Source: W11650 sp963545585
GTDB taxonomy: Bacteria > Bacillota > Clostridia > Lachnospirales > Vallitaleaceae
Length of the DNA stretch: 29,734 nt
Reading direction: 5' to 3'
NCBI GenBank assembly: GCA_963545585.1
Contig: CAUUKX010000015.1
Coordinates: 1-29,734, forward strand
In this document: positions 1-6,746 of the stretch, in pieces
Layout of the letters: each line of letters opens with the position of its first letter
Numbering within the stretch: position 1 is the stretch's first letter
Notes under the pieces: generated by a model
The model's database searches: none
What the model saw: the letters and a program-made list of their open reading frames with translations, nothing else
What the model was told of the DNA's origin: nothing
Program-made: the position numbers and the translations under genes

Positions 1-100
1 CATAGATTAGCTATGTTTTTCTTTTTATTTTTTCTTCCCTATCTAACGATTCTTCTGGACTATAAAGCGGACACTTTATTTTACCATTTATATCTTCAAT

Positions 101-145
101 TTGTACCAACACCATTAGGTAATGTTGAATAGGTACAATTTTTTT
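101..145 (+). terminator. Candidate intrinsic terminator, imperfect hairpin plus T tract
   Basis: TTGTACC (101-107) pairs with GGTACAA (132-138). Inside, CAACA/ATT can pair imperfectly with AAT/GTTG. The right arm runs straight into seven T residues on the plus strand. The stem is interrupted, so the call is moderate. Confidence 0.45.
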
Positions 146-195
146 GTATTAGTTTAACATTGTACTTTGAAAAAGAACCAGAAAATCATAATATG

Positions 196-240
196 AAACC
201 CGCATTGGTTTGCGCAAGGCTGACCAATGCGGGTTTTTGT
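196..240 (+). terminator. Intrinsic terminator with 14-bp stem
   Basis: AAACCCGCATTGGT (196-209) pairs perfectly with ACCAATGCGGGTTT (223-236) around a 13-nt loop. The plus-strand side ends in a T run, so it best terminates rightward transcription from outside the window. On the minus strand the T run is short, but the hairpin also lies just downstream of the sulfatase gene that ends at 321. Confidence 0.7.
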
Positions 241-320
241 ATTTTGCGATAAAAACATCAACTTTCTTTATCGATTTTCTTTATTGAGTTAATTTATCAG
301 ATTTCTTGATTGGTTTTCGA

Positions 321-1883
321 CTAAACCTGAGCTTGGGCAGTTTGTTTAGCTTGATTTACCCGCTGCTGATACTTTAGCACTGCATTCGGCCCGCTGTGTC
401 TGCCAACCGGATGCTGACGGTAACAGTCAGAATAATCCGCTCTTAACTGAAAGAAAGGATCGCCGGTCGCCGCGCAGTATGACTGCAAGTCCTGCCGGTA
501 ACGCTCCAGCAGCAAGCGATATTCCGGCAGGGCGGCCAGATTTTTCTGCTCCAGCCGGTCAGTCGACATATCGTAAAGTTCCTCCTCCAGTCCGTTTTTA
601 TCCTGATAAGCTATATACTTATAGCTTTCGGTCAGGTACATTCTGGCCGGTACGAAATAGCCCTCAAACTCATCATGCCACTGACTGACCACATAGCTTT
701 CCGTCGGGCAGGTCAGCCGGCTGTCGGCCGCGCCTTCCGACTTCCGGTCGCATGCACTGACTGACTGATTCTTCTTTTCCGGTAATTGCCCATCGGCAAG
801 CCCTGCCGCTTTTCGAGCCGTCTGCCCCAACTTCTGCTCTGCCAGCAGCGCCGGCCAATGCGATACTCCGGCGGCACTTACCGGTATCGGCAAACCGGCA
901 TAATCAGCCAAAGTCGGCAAAAGATCTATCAGTGAAAACAATCGGTCATACCGCTGCGGCTGCTGCCCCGGCACTTGCAGAATAAATGGTACTCTGACTG
1001 TTTCCTCATAAAAAGTACCGGACTTGGTTACAATCTGATGCGCAGCCATGCCTTCCCCATGGTCAGCCATGAAAACAATCAACGTGTCTTCTGCTTTGCC
1101 TGACTGTTTCAGCGCCGCCAGTATCTCGCCAATCTGGCGGTCAACTTTCTGCAAATAATAATAGTAGGCATGCAGATAATGCTGAAAATCCCGCTCCGAC
1201 CAGTCCGCTGTTTGGCTTTGCCGCCGGTGTCCGCAGCAAAGATATTGCAAGAAAGAAGCACGGGCACGGATATCACTGTCATAGAAATTGGCCGGCAGCG
1301 GCGGCAGCTCCTCCGGCGGCACATGACTTGCCCCGCTCTCGGCATGAGCGCCAATATAGGCGCAGATATTGTGGGGATTTTGCAAGTCAACTGCCATAAG
1401 GAGAGGCTTATCTATGCTGGGCACGCTCTCTTGCAAATAGCGGACGGCTTTTTCGGTGGTATCAATATCAAAATAAGTTTCATAGTCATAGGGCAGTGCC
1501 GGATTTTCCGGTGCTGCTTTTTTCTGCTCACTTATCACTTTAGTAAAGCCCCGCAGCGCTCCATAATCATGCTCTTTGCCAAAATGAATACACTCATAGC
1601 CGCCCTTTTGAAAGACTTCTCCCAAGGTTGTAATCCTATCTGGAAAATCCGCCTGCTTTTGCTTGGGCAGATTGCTGATTACGTCGTTTTGATGGGGATA
1701 GCTGCTGCTCCAAAAAGAAGCTCGAGCTGGTTGGCACAGCGGGCAGGGGGTATACGCCCGCTCAAATACGATGCCGCTGCCCGATAAGGCATCGATTGCC
1801 GGTGTTTCCGAATCCGTATTGCCATAGGTTTTTAAGGCTTTGGCGCTTAATTGATCACAAATCAAAATTAAAATATTTTTCAT
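321..1883 (-). CDS. Cytoplasmic Cys-type sulfatase (S1 / alkaline phosphatase superfamily)
   Basis: This 520-residue sulfatase would hydrolyse a sulfate ester after its active-site Cys is converted to formylglycine. The start at 1883 is chosen because AAGGAG lies 8 nt upstream and the protein then begins MKNILILICDQ, placing metal ligand Asp10 normally; a longer frame has no comparable site. The core motif CQPAR puts the formylglycine Cys at residue 50. Further ligands are seen in ADHGEG and in the following TKSGTFYEE stretch. There is no signal peptide, so it acts inside the cell, as expected for a sugar that is imported first. A polar insertion rich in Lys, Glu, Ser and Ala lies at about residues 360-400. 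It is the last gene of the glycosaminoglycan locus, behind a terminator and so probably with its own promoter. The sulfate position it attacks cannot be read from sequence. Confidence 0.9.
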   Translation of the reverse strand: MKNILILICDQLSAKALKTYGNTDSETPAIDALSGSGIVFERAYTPCPLCQPARASFWSSSYPHQNDVISNLPKQKQADFPDRITTLGEVFQKGGYECIHFGKEHDYGALRGFTKVISEQKKAAPENPALPYDYETYFDIDTTEKAVRYLQESVPSIDKPLLMAVDLQNPHNICAYIGAHAESGASHVPPEELPPLPANFYDSDIRARASFLQYLCCGHRRQSQTADWSERDFQHYLHAYYYYLQKVDRQIGEILAALKQSGKAEDTLIVFMADHGEGMAAHQIVTKSGTFYEETVRVPFILQVPGQQPQRYDRLFSLIDLLPTLADYAGLPIPVSAAGVSHWPALLAEQKLGQTARKAAGLADGQLPEKKNQSVSACDRKSEGAADSRLTCPTESYVVSQWHDEFEGYFVPARMYLTESYKYIAYQDKNGLEEELYDMSTDRLEQKNLAALPEYRLLLERYRQDLQSYCAATGDPFFQLRADYSDCYRQHPVGRHSGPNAVLKYQQRVNQAKQTAQAQV

Positions 1884-1951
1884 ATCTGCTCCTTTTAAAA
1901 AACTTCCCGCTGTTTTTTCCGTCGTTGTTTTTTCCGTCGCTGTCCCTTTCA

Positions 1952-1982
1952 ATTATTTTGTCAGAGCGCTTTCCGCTGCCAA
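1952..1982 (-). promoter_or_regulatory. Possible promoter with cre-like site before the sulfatase
   Basis: On the minus strand TTGGCA (1977-1982) and AATAAT (1952-1957) are separated by 19 nt, which is long for a housekeeping promoter. The spacer holds GGAAAGCGCTCTGA, two mismatches from the CcpA cre consensus. The nearby terminator at 2043-2077 means the sulfatase gene needs some promoter here. This is weak evidence and unconfirmed. Confidence 0.3.
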
Positions 1983-2042
1983 AAAAGGCTAAGAAATTGA
2001 ACACGGAAATTGAACATAAAAAAGTTTCGCAAAAAGTTATGA

Positions 2043-2077
2043 AAAATGCAATCCCATTTTTAATAGGATTGCATTTT
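2043..2077 (-). terminator. Intrinsic terminator after the solute-binding protein gene
   Basis: AAAATGCAATCC (2043-2054) pairs perfectly with GGATTGCATTTT (2066-2077) around an 11-nt loop. It lies about 50 nt past the stop codon of the solute-binding protein gene and ends in T residues on the minus strand. It separates the transporter genes from the downstream sulfatase. Confidence 0.75.
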
Positions 2078-2129
2078 CTTGTTTTTCTTATACTGTTTTT
2101 GGAATATACCGGAACTAACAGGCCGATAA

Positions 2130-3794
2130 CTATCTCTTCAAGAAAGTTTCATAAGCAGCCTGGTTGATTTCGATTGCCCGCTCAATCTTACGATTTTTCA
2201 GTTCTTTAACAAAATCATCGTAAGTAGCTTCTACGTCCTTAGTCCCCAAAATCCATTCTTGCAGCATCTGATTGACATAAGGCTTGACATTGGACATAAT
2301 GCTTTGGTACTCGGTTTCATCTTCCGGCGTATATTTTAAGTTCAATGCTCCGTCAAAATACGGCGGCAGCTTTTCCGGGAACCATTCCGGATGCGCTTCA
2401 TAATACGCTGCTGCTTCTTTAGCGGCGGGTTGAGCAAAGGCGGCTTCATAGGCCGGATTTTGCACCATTCCAATCCGGTATTGAATACCCTGCGAACGCA
2501 GATAGTTCAGCGGCGTAAAGTCCGGATTTTCCATAACCAGCGGCGTAAATGCCTTGGTGCCGTCTGCTTCTTTGGTGTAGGTTACCCCCTCGATACCGAA
2601 GTTCATCATATCCGAACCCTTTTCGGTAAAGAAGAAGTTAAAGAACTTAATCAAAGTCACCGGATCCTGACACTGGGCAGAAATACCCCAGCCAGCTACC
2701 GGATAACGAGTTGTTCTTTCAATAATCTGACCGTTTTGATTTTTCAGCGGTGCGATTGCTACGTTGTTAAAGCCCGGTACAGTGTCCGCCAGCTTAACAT
2801 TGTAGTCGCCGGTGCTCGGCCAGTCATGTGTAAAACCAGCCTGGTTGGCTGCATATAAAGTATCCCGGCTCTTTCCGCCACGGGTGAAGATTTCCGGGTC
2901 AATCAAGCCTTCCTTGTACCATTTTGCCAAGGTCTTAACACCCAATACAAAGTTATCTTTCATTAGCGGTTCATATTCTATCTTGCCGTCATGCGGATAA
3001 AATTCCGTACTGGTATCAAACAGATACAAGTATTCATCCTGCATCTTGGGAGCTGCCCGGTCAAACAGCGGAATTTCATCCTTTTCGCCATTGCCGTTCG
3101 GGTCATTGTTGCGAAATGCAGTCAATACTTCATATAATTCATCAATCGTGGTCGGCACCGGCAATTTCAGCTTATCCAACCAGTCCTGACGGATCCACCA
3201 GAACTCAGCCGACTTTAAAGTCAAATTCTTGGGAATGAAATAAATATTTCCATCTAAGGAAGTTGCACAGGAGCGGAACTTCGCATCACTATCCAACACT
3301 TTTTGCAAATCCGGTGCATGTTCCTTAATCAAATCATTCAGCGGAATCAAACCGCCATCACGACCCAATTTTTCCAAATCGGCCGGGTTCTTGTAACCGA
3401 TAATATCGGCTAACTTACCGCTGGCCATCATCATACTGAAAGCCTCTTCTTCATTGGCATTGGACTGAGAAATTACGCCTTCTAAGCTAACATTGGTTTC
3501 TTTGGCGATTTCTTTCCAAATCATCCAATCAGAATTAAACGGCATATTGTTAAAGTTTAAGAAAATCGTGAAAGTTTTCGGAGTATCCGAAACCATGCTG
3601 TTAGCTGTTTCTTGCGGCTTGCTGTCTTCTTTACCGCTGTCCGCTTTAGCATCCTCTTTTTTTGCATCCATTTTGTTTTCAGCAGGCATTTCCTGCTTTT
3701 TGTCATCGGTCTTGGGTGCTTCTGTTTGGCCGCAGCCGGCAAACAGAGAAACTACCAACACCAGCGCCAACATTAGGCTTAGTTTTTTCTTCAT
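2130..3794 (-). CDS. Extracellular solute-binding lipoprotein, LplA/YtcQ-like
   Basis: This 554-residue protein is the binding component of a carbohydrate ABC importer. It starts with a lipoprotein signal: Lys-rich start, hydrophobic core, and lipobox LFAGC with Cys21 as the lipid anchor. A charged Lys/Asp/Glu linker of about 50 residues follows, then the large two-lobed binding domain. The length fits the LplA/YtcQ class, which is larger than ordinary sugar-binding proteins. Two adjacent ATGs exist; AGGAG lies 7 nt before the second (3794) and 4 nt before the first (3797), so 3794 is preferred. Two permease genes of the matching LplB/LplC class lie directly upstream, but a 305-nt gap with a candidate promoter suggests extra expression of the binding protein. 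In related systems this class imports oligosaccharides, including unsaturated glycosaminoglycan disaccharides; the substrate here is inferred from the neighbouring hydrolase and sulfatases. Confidence 0.88.
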   Translation of the reverse strand: MKKKLSLMLALVLVVSLFAGCGQTEAPKTDDKKQEMPAENKMDAKKEDAKADSGKEDSKPQETANSMVSDTPKTFTIFLNFNNMPFNSDWMIWKEIAKETNVSLEGVISQSNANEEEAFSMMMASGKLADIIGYKNPADLEKLGRDGGLIPLNDLIKEHAPDLQKVLDSDAKFRSCATSLDGNIYFIPKNLTLKSAEFWWIRQDWLDKLKLPVPTTIDELYEVLTAFRNNDPNGNGEKDEIPLFDRAAPKMQDEYLYLFDTSTEFYPHDGKIEYEPLMKDNFVLGVKTLAKWYKEGLIDPEIFTRGGKSRDTLYAANQAGFTHDWPSTGDYNVKLADTVPGFNNVAIAPLKNQNGQIIERTTRYPVAGWGISAQCQDPVTLIKFFNFFFTEKGSDMMNFGIEGVTYTKEADGTKAFTPLVMENPDFTPLNYLRSQGIQYRIGMVQNPAYEAAFAQPAAKEAAAYYEAHPEWFPEKLPPYFDGALNLKYTPEDETEYQSIMSNVKPYVNQMLQEWILGTKDVEATYDDFVKELKNRKIERAIEINQAAYETFLKR

Positions 3795-3813
3795 CATCTG
3801 TCTCCTTTTTTTG

Positions 3814-3887
3814 TTATAGCTTAACAGCGCCAACGATTGTAATCCGGCAATAATTCGCGAATTCCAAGGGACTTGCCTAAGCTATAA
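3814..3887 (-). other. Nested inverted repeats in the leader of the solute-binding protein gene
   Basis: TTATAGCTTA (3814-3823) pairs with TAAGCTATAA (3878-3887). Inside, GGCAA (3846-3850) pairs with TTGCC (3873-3877), and inside that lies the perfect 12-bp palindrome AATTCGCGAATT (3852-3863). The structure ends about 17 nt before the ribosome binding site. It could be an mRNA fold that stabilises the transcript or controls translation, or an operator. No known riboswitch was recognised. Confidence 0.45.
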
Positions 3888-3936
3888 GCCATTTTGATAA
3901 ATTATTATGTGTCTACGTAAGACCGGTTCTTACCCC

Positions 3937-3964
3937 TATATAATAGGAAGATTCTCCAAACCAA
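3937..3964 (-). promoter_or_regulatory. Candidate promoter for the solute-binding protein gene
   Basis: On the minus strand TTGGTT (3959-3964) and TATATA (3937-3942) are 16 nt apart, inside the 305-nt gap between permease and binding-protein genes. Just downstream on the same strand is the short hairpin GTAAGA/TCTTAC. The -35 match is modest. Confidence 0.4.
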
Positions 3965-4099
3965 GCTGTGGCTGCCCTCTTACATTTCCAGTGCAGCCAG
4001 CCTTTAGGAACATCTCTATTTTTCGGCGGCAAGCCCGTTCTCTTTATATCAAATGAATCCTCATTTTGATATCCGTTTTAACATCCGATTAAGGCAAAA

Positions 4100-5002
4100 T
4101 CAACCCTTAACCGCACCAATGGTTGCACCGCTCTTAAAATATTTCTGCACGAACGGATAGACAATCAACATCGGAATAATCGAAATTACAATTGTCGCAT
4201 AAATCACCGTGGTCGGCGAAGATAAGGATGCCGCCGTCAAAATTGCCGAATCTGTTTCATTCGACACCTTATCGACAATCATTTTTTTCAAAAATACCTG
4301 CAGCGGTACTTTGCTGTCGCTGGTCAAGAGGCTCATTGCCCAAAAATATCCATTCCAGCGGGAAACGGCGTAAAACATACCCACAGTTGCCAGTGCCGGC
4401 TTAGACAGCGGCAAATAGATCCGCCAAAAAATACTTAAGTTTCTGGCTCCGTCAATAATAGCCGCTTCCTCAATCGACTCCGGAAGCTGTTCAAAGAAAC
4501 TTTTTAAAATGATTAAATTATAAGTATTGATGGCAAAGCCGAATAAAACTGCCGCTCTGGTATCAATCAGGTTGAAATCAACAAAATTGACATAGGTCGG
4601 AATGATACCGGCGTTAAACCACAGGGTAAAGACTGTCAGCAGCGTGAAAAACTTTTTAAAAATCAGCTGCTTCTTGGACAATGCATAAGCCATAGTAGCC
4701 GTAAAGAACATATTGACCAGCACTCCGGCCGCCGTATAAAAAATGGTATTGGCATACGCTGTCCAAATGCCCGGCTTTTTTGCCGCTGCCACATAACTGG
4801 CAATAGTCGGCGATTTCAGCCAAAACATCACCTCACCGCTCTCAACATAAAGCGGCCTACTGAGAGAAGCAATCACTACATAGTAAATCGGATAGAGCGA
4901 TAAAATCGTAATGATAATACCGACTGCAACCATGATGGCGTTAAATATTTTTTCATTCCTTGTCATAAAGGCAGTTTCGGATATTCTTTTTTTCTCGTCC
5001 AT
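4100..5002 (-). CDS. ABC carbohydrate permease, LplC/YtcP-like
   Basis: This 300-residue inner-membrane protein is one half of the translocation pore of the sugar importer. It has about six hydrophobic helices; the first follows a short cytoplasmic N-terminus at about residues 17-38. The ABC permease coupling loop is visible as EEAAIIDGARNLSIFWRIYL, which docks onto the ATPase. The stop codon of the LplB-like gene lies 8 nt before this ATG and overlaps its AGGAGG ribosome binding site, so the two are translationally linked. No ATPase gene is present in the window; importers of this class commonly share a genome-encoded MsmX-type ATPase. Confidence 0.9.
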   Translation of the reverse strand: MDEKKRISETAFMTRNEKIFNAIMVAVGIIITILSLYPIYYVVIASLSRPLYVESGEVMFWLKSPTIASYVAAAKKPGIWTAYANTIFYTAAGVLVNMFFTATMAYALSKKQLIFKKFFTLLTVFTLWFNAGIIPTYVNFVDFNLIDTRAAVLFGFAINTYNLIILKSFFEQLPESIEEAAIIDGARNLSIFWRIYLPLSKPALATVGMFYAVSRWNGYFWAMSLLTSDSKVPLQVFLKKMIVDKVSNETDSAILTAASLSSPTTVIYATIVISIIPMLIVYPFVQKYFKSGATIGAVKG

Positions 5003-5010
5003 AATCCCTC

Positions 5011-5961
5011 CTACCAGATTGAAGTCTGTGATACTTTTTTGCTGAGTTTATTGGCAATTACTACCAAAGCGAGGGCAACTATCGCTTCAAATAAACCGGC
5101 TGCCGTGGCCAGCCCGTAATTGCGGCTGCTCAGACCCGTCCGGTAAACATAGGTCGCAATAACATCGGCGGTAGAGAACGTTGACGGCAGATAAAGCAAA
5201 ATGATAGACTCAAATCCAACCTTAACCATTTTACCGATATTTAAGACCAGCATAACCAAAACAATCGGGCTAATCCCCGGCAGGGTTACATGCCAAATCT
5301 GCTGGAGCTTGGTTGCGCCGTCTACCTTGGCAGCTTCATACAGTGCCGGGTCAATCCCCATAATTGCAGCGATATAAACAATGGAGCTAAAGCCCGCTGT
5401 CTGCCACAGGGTCATCAGCGTGTAAATCGGCCGAAAATACTCGGGCTTGGTCATAAAATAAGTTGCTTCGCCGCCTAATTTTTTAATAAAGAAATTAATA
5501 ATACCAGTACTCGGCGATAGGAAATTGATAACCATACCGCAAACGACCACTACCGAAATAAAATACGGCAGAAAAGTCGCCGTCTGCGTCAACCGGCTGA
5601 CCCATTTATTTTTCATTTCCGTGATGGCAATTGCCAGCAAAATCGGCAGCGGAAAAACAATCAACAGCTGCCACAGGGCAATCATCAGCGTATTGACCAC
5701 GGTTCGGGAAAAATCCGGACCGCTCAAAAATTGAACAAAATTTTCCAAACCAATAAAACGGCTGCCGTCTATGCCGCGAAAAATATTATATTCATAAAAC
5801 GCAATCCGCAGCCCCGCCATTGGCCGATAAGCAAACAGCAGATACCAAAGCAATCCCGGCAACAGCAAGATCAGGAGATCACCATCTCTTTTAAACTGTT
5901 TCCACAGAGAAAGTTCTCTTTTCCCGCTTTTTTTTCCTTTTTGATTTTTCTGCTTTTCCAT
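5011..5961 (-). CDS. ABC carbohydrate permease, LplB-like
   Basis: This 316-residue inner-membrane permease is the partner of the LplC-like protein. After a very basic N-terminus of about 28 residues come six predicted helices, beginning with LLILLLPGLLWYLLFAY. The coupling loop reads YEAAKVDGATKLQQIWHVTL. The start at 5961 has an AAAGGAG site only 3 nt upstream, which is close, but no better start exists. It is the first transporter gene after the toxin-antitoxin pair, with a 169-nt gap that may hold its promoter. Confidence 0.9.
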   Translation of the reverse strand: MEKQKNQKGKKSGKRELSLWKQFKRDGDLLILLLPGLLWYLLFAYRPMAGLRIAFYEYNIFRGIDGSRFIGLENFVQFLSGPDFSRTVVNTLMIALWQLLIVFPLPILLAIAITEMKNKWVSRLTQTATFLPYFISVVVVCGMVINFLSPSTGIINFFIKKLGGEATYFMTKPEYFRPIYTLMTLWQTAGFSSIVYIAAIMGIDPALYEAAKVDGATKLQQIWHVTLPGISPIVLVMLVLNIGKMVKVGFESIILLYLPSTFSTADVIATYVYRTGLSSRNYGLATAAGLFEAIVALALVVIANKLSKKVSQTSIW

Positions 5962-6011
5962 GTACTCCTTTTTCTCCGTTTCTTGGGTGGTTTTGTGTTT
6001 CCGTTGGTTTT

Positions 6012-6020
6012 ATCATACCA
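6012..6020 (-). promoter_or_regulatory. Possible extended -10 promoter for the permease genes
   Basis: The minus strand reads TGGTATGAT, an extended -10 (TGnTATGAT) about 50 nt before the LplB-like start codon. No convincing -35 is seen at the right distance. It would let the transporter be transcribed separately from the toxin-antitoxin pair. Confidence 0.3.
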
Positions 6021-6130
6021 TAAACTCCACTAAAAAGATATCGCCATTTTTCCAGTGATTGTCCTTTTTCCATAAACCAAATCGGAAACCGTTCATTTTC
6101 AAGAAAAAAAGTTACAGTCAGCTTGCTGCA

Positions 6131-6427
6131 TCAGGTAATTCCTTCATAATGCGTCCACATCCGTGCTACCTTAACAATACCCTCATATATGATATCATTT
6201 TCAGAAATCTCCTGAGTATAAACTTCATAGACTAACCTATGTTGTATGTTTATCCTTCTTGAATAAAATCCATTCAGATTGCCAACCAAACTTTCATAAG
6301 GCGGCGGTGTTTTAAATGGGTCTGCTGCGATGATATTTAACAGTTTTTTTGCCTTGCCATCCAGTCCCGCACCCTTTAATAACTTTTTATCCTTATCGGC
6401 CTGCTTGCTAAATTTGATGAAATACAT
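6131..6427 (-). CDS. yoeB: YoeB-like mRNA interferase toxin (RelE superfamily)
   Basis: This 98-residue protein resembles the YoeB/Txe ribosome-dependent mRNA endonucleases. The conserved core is clear: YESLVGNLNGFYSRRINIQHR followed by LVYEV parallels the YoeB stretch that carries the catalytic Glu and Arg residues. A His-Tyr pair near the end (THYEGIT) matches the catalytic His-Tyr terminus of YoeB, although here a few residues follow it. The ATG lies immediately after the antitoxin TAG with no gap, typical of coupled toxin-antitoxin genes. It sits between the regulator and permease genes of a sugar-use locus, where it has no obvious metabolic role. Confidence 0.85.
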   Translation of the reverse strand: MYFIKFSKQADKDKKLLKGAGLDGKAKKLLNIIAADPFKTPPPYESLVGNLNGFYSRRINIQHRLVYEVYTQEISENDIIYEGIVKVARMWTHYEGIT

Positions 6428-6682
6428 CTACCATTCCTCTTCCGGATTATAAGATTGGCACTTAGAAACATCTTCCTCTCTGGATGCCAGAATACTTTGT
6501 GCCATATCTGGAATTGAATTTAAGTATAAAGTTTCCTGAATTGCCCGCCAGTCATCTTCCGCTATTAAGACTGCATTTTTCCCTCGGTTATTTGTTATTG
6601 TTATGGGCCGGGAATACTCATTAACATCAGAAACAGTCTGATATAAGTTCGCTCTTGCTTTTGTTATGCTAATTGCAATCAT
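6428..6682 (-). CDS. yefM: YefM/Phd-family antitoxin
   Basis: This 84-residue antitoxin would bind and neutralise the adjacent toxin and repress their shared promoter. The start at 6682 is fixed by AGGAG 8 nt upstream and by the family N-terminus MIAISITKARANLYQTV. The Phd/YefM DNA-binding fold covers about residues 1-55, including PITITNNRGKNAVLI, and the acidic C-terminal tail would wrap the toxin. A longer frame extends past the promoter and is not real. The gene lies between a near-consensus promoter and the toxin gene. Confidence 0.87.
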   Translation of the reverse strand: MIAISITKARANLYQTVSDVNEYSRPITITNNRGKNAVLIAEDDWRAIQETLYLNSIPDMAQSILASREEDVSKCQSYNPEEEW

Positions 6683-6704
6683 GATACCATCTCCTTTCAG
6701 ATTT

Positions 6705-6733
6705 ATTATACCGTACTTTTTAGCGTACGTCAA
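6705..6733 (-). promoter_or_regulatory. Toxin-antitoxin promoter with operator palindrome
   Basis: On the minus strand TTGACG (6728-6733) and a perfect TATAAT (6705-6710) are 17 nt apart, 22 nt before the antitoxin ATG. Inverted repeats CGTAC (6712-6716) and GTACG (6725-6729) fill the spacer and touch the -35. That placement fits autorepression by the antitoxin or the toxin-antitoxin complex. Confidence 0.8.
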
Positions 6734-6746
6734 TTGGCAACATGCC

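Larger units (their letters stand above)
1..320. other. Gene-poor left edge with two hairpins
   Basis: No complete gene is visible here. A plus-strand frame is open from the left edge to a TAG at 130-132 and reads as a Phe/Leu-rich stretch, so it could be the tail of a gene outside the window, but I cannot assign it. Two plus-strand terminator-like hairpins follow and are listed separately. The stretch marks the boundary between something transcribed rightwards from outside and the leftward sulfatase gene that ends at 321. Confidence 0.4.

Noticed and set aside
1170..1787. 205-residue plus-strand frame inside the first listed sulfatase
   Set aside because: It lies wholly opposite a well-supported sulfatase gene with intact active-site motifs and has no family resemblance.
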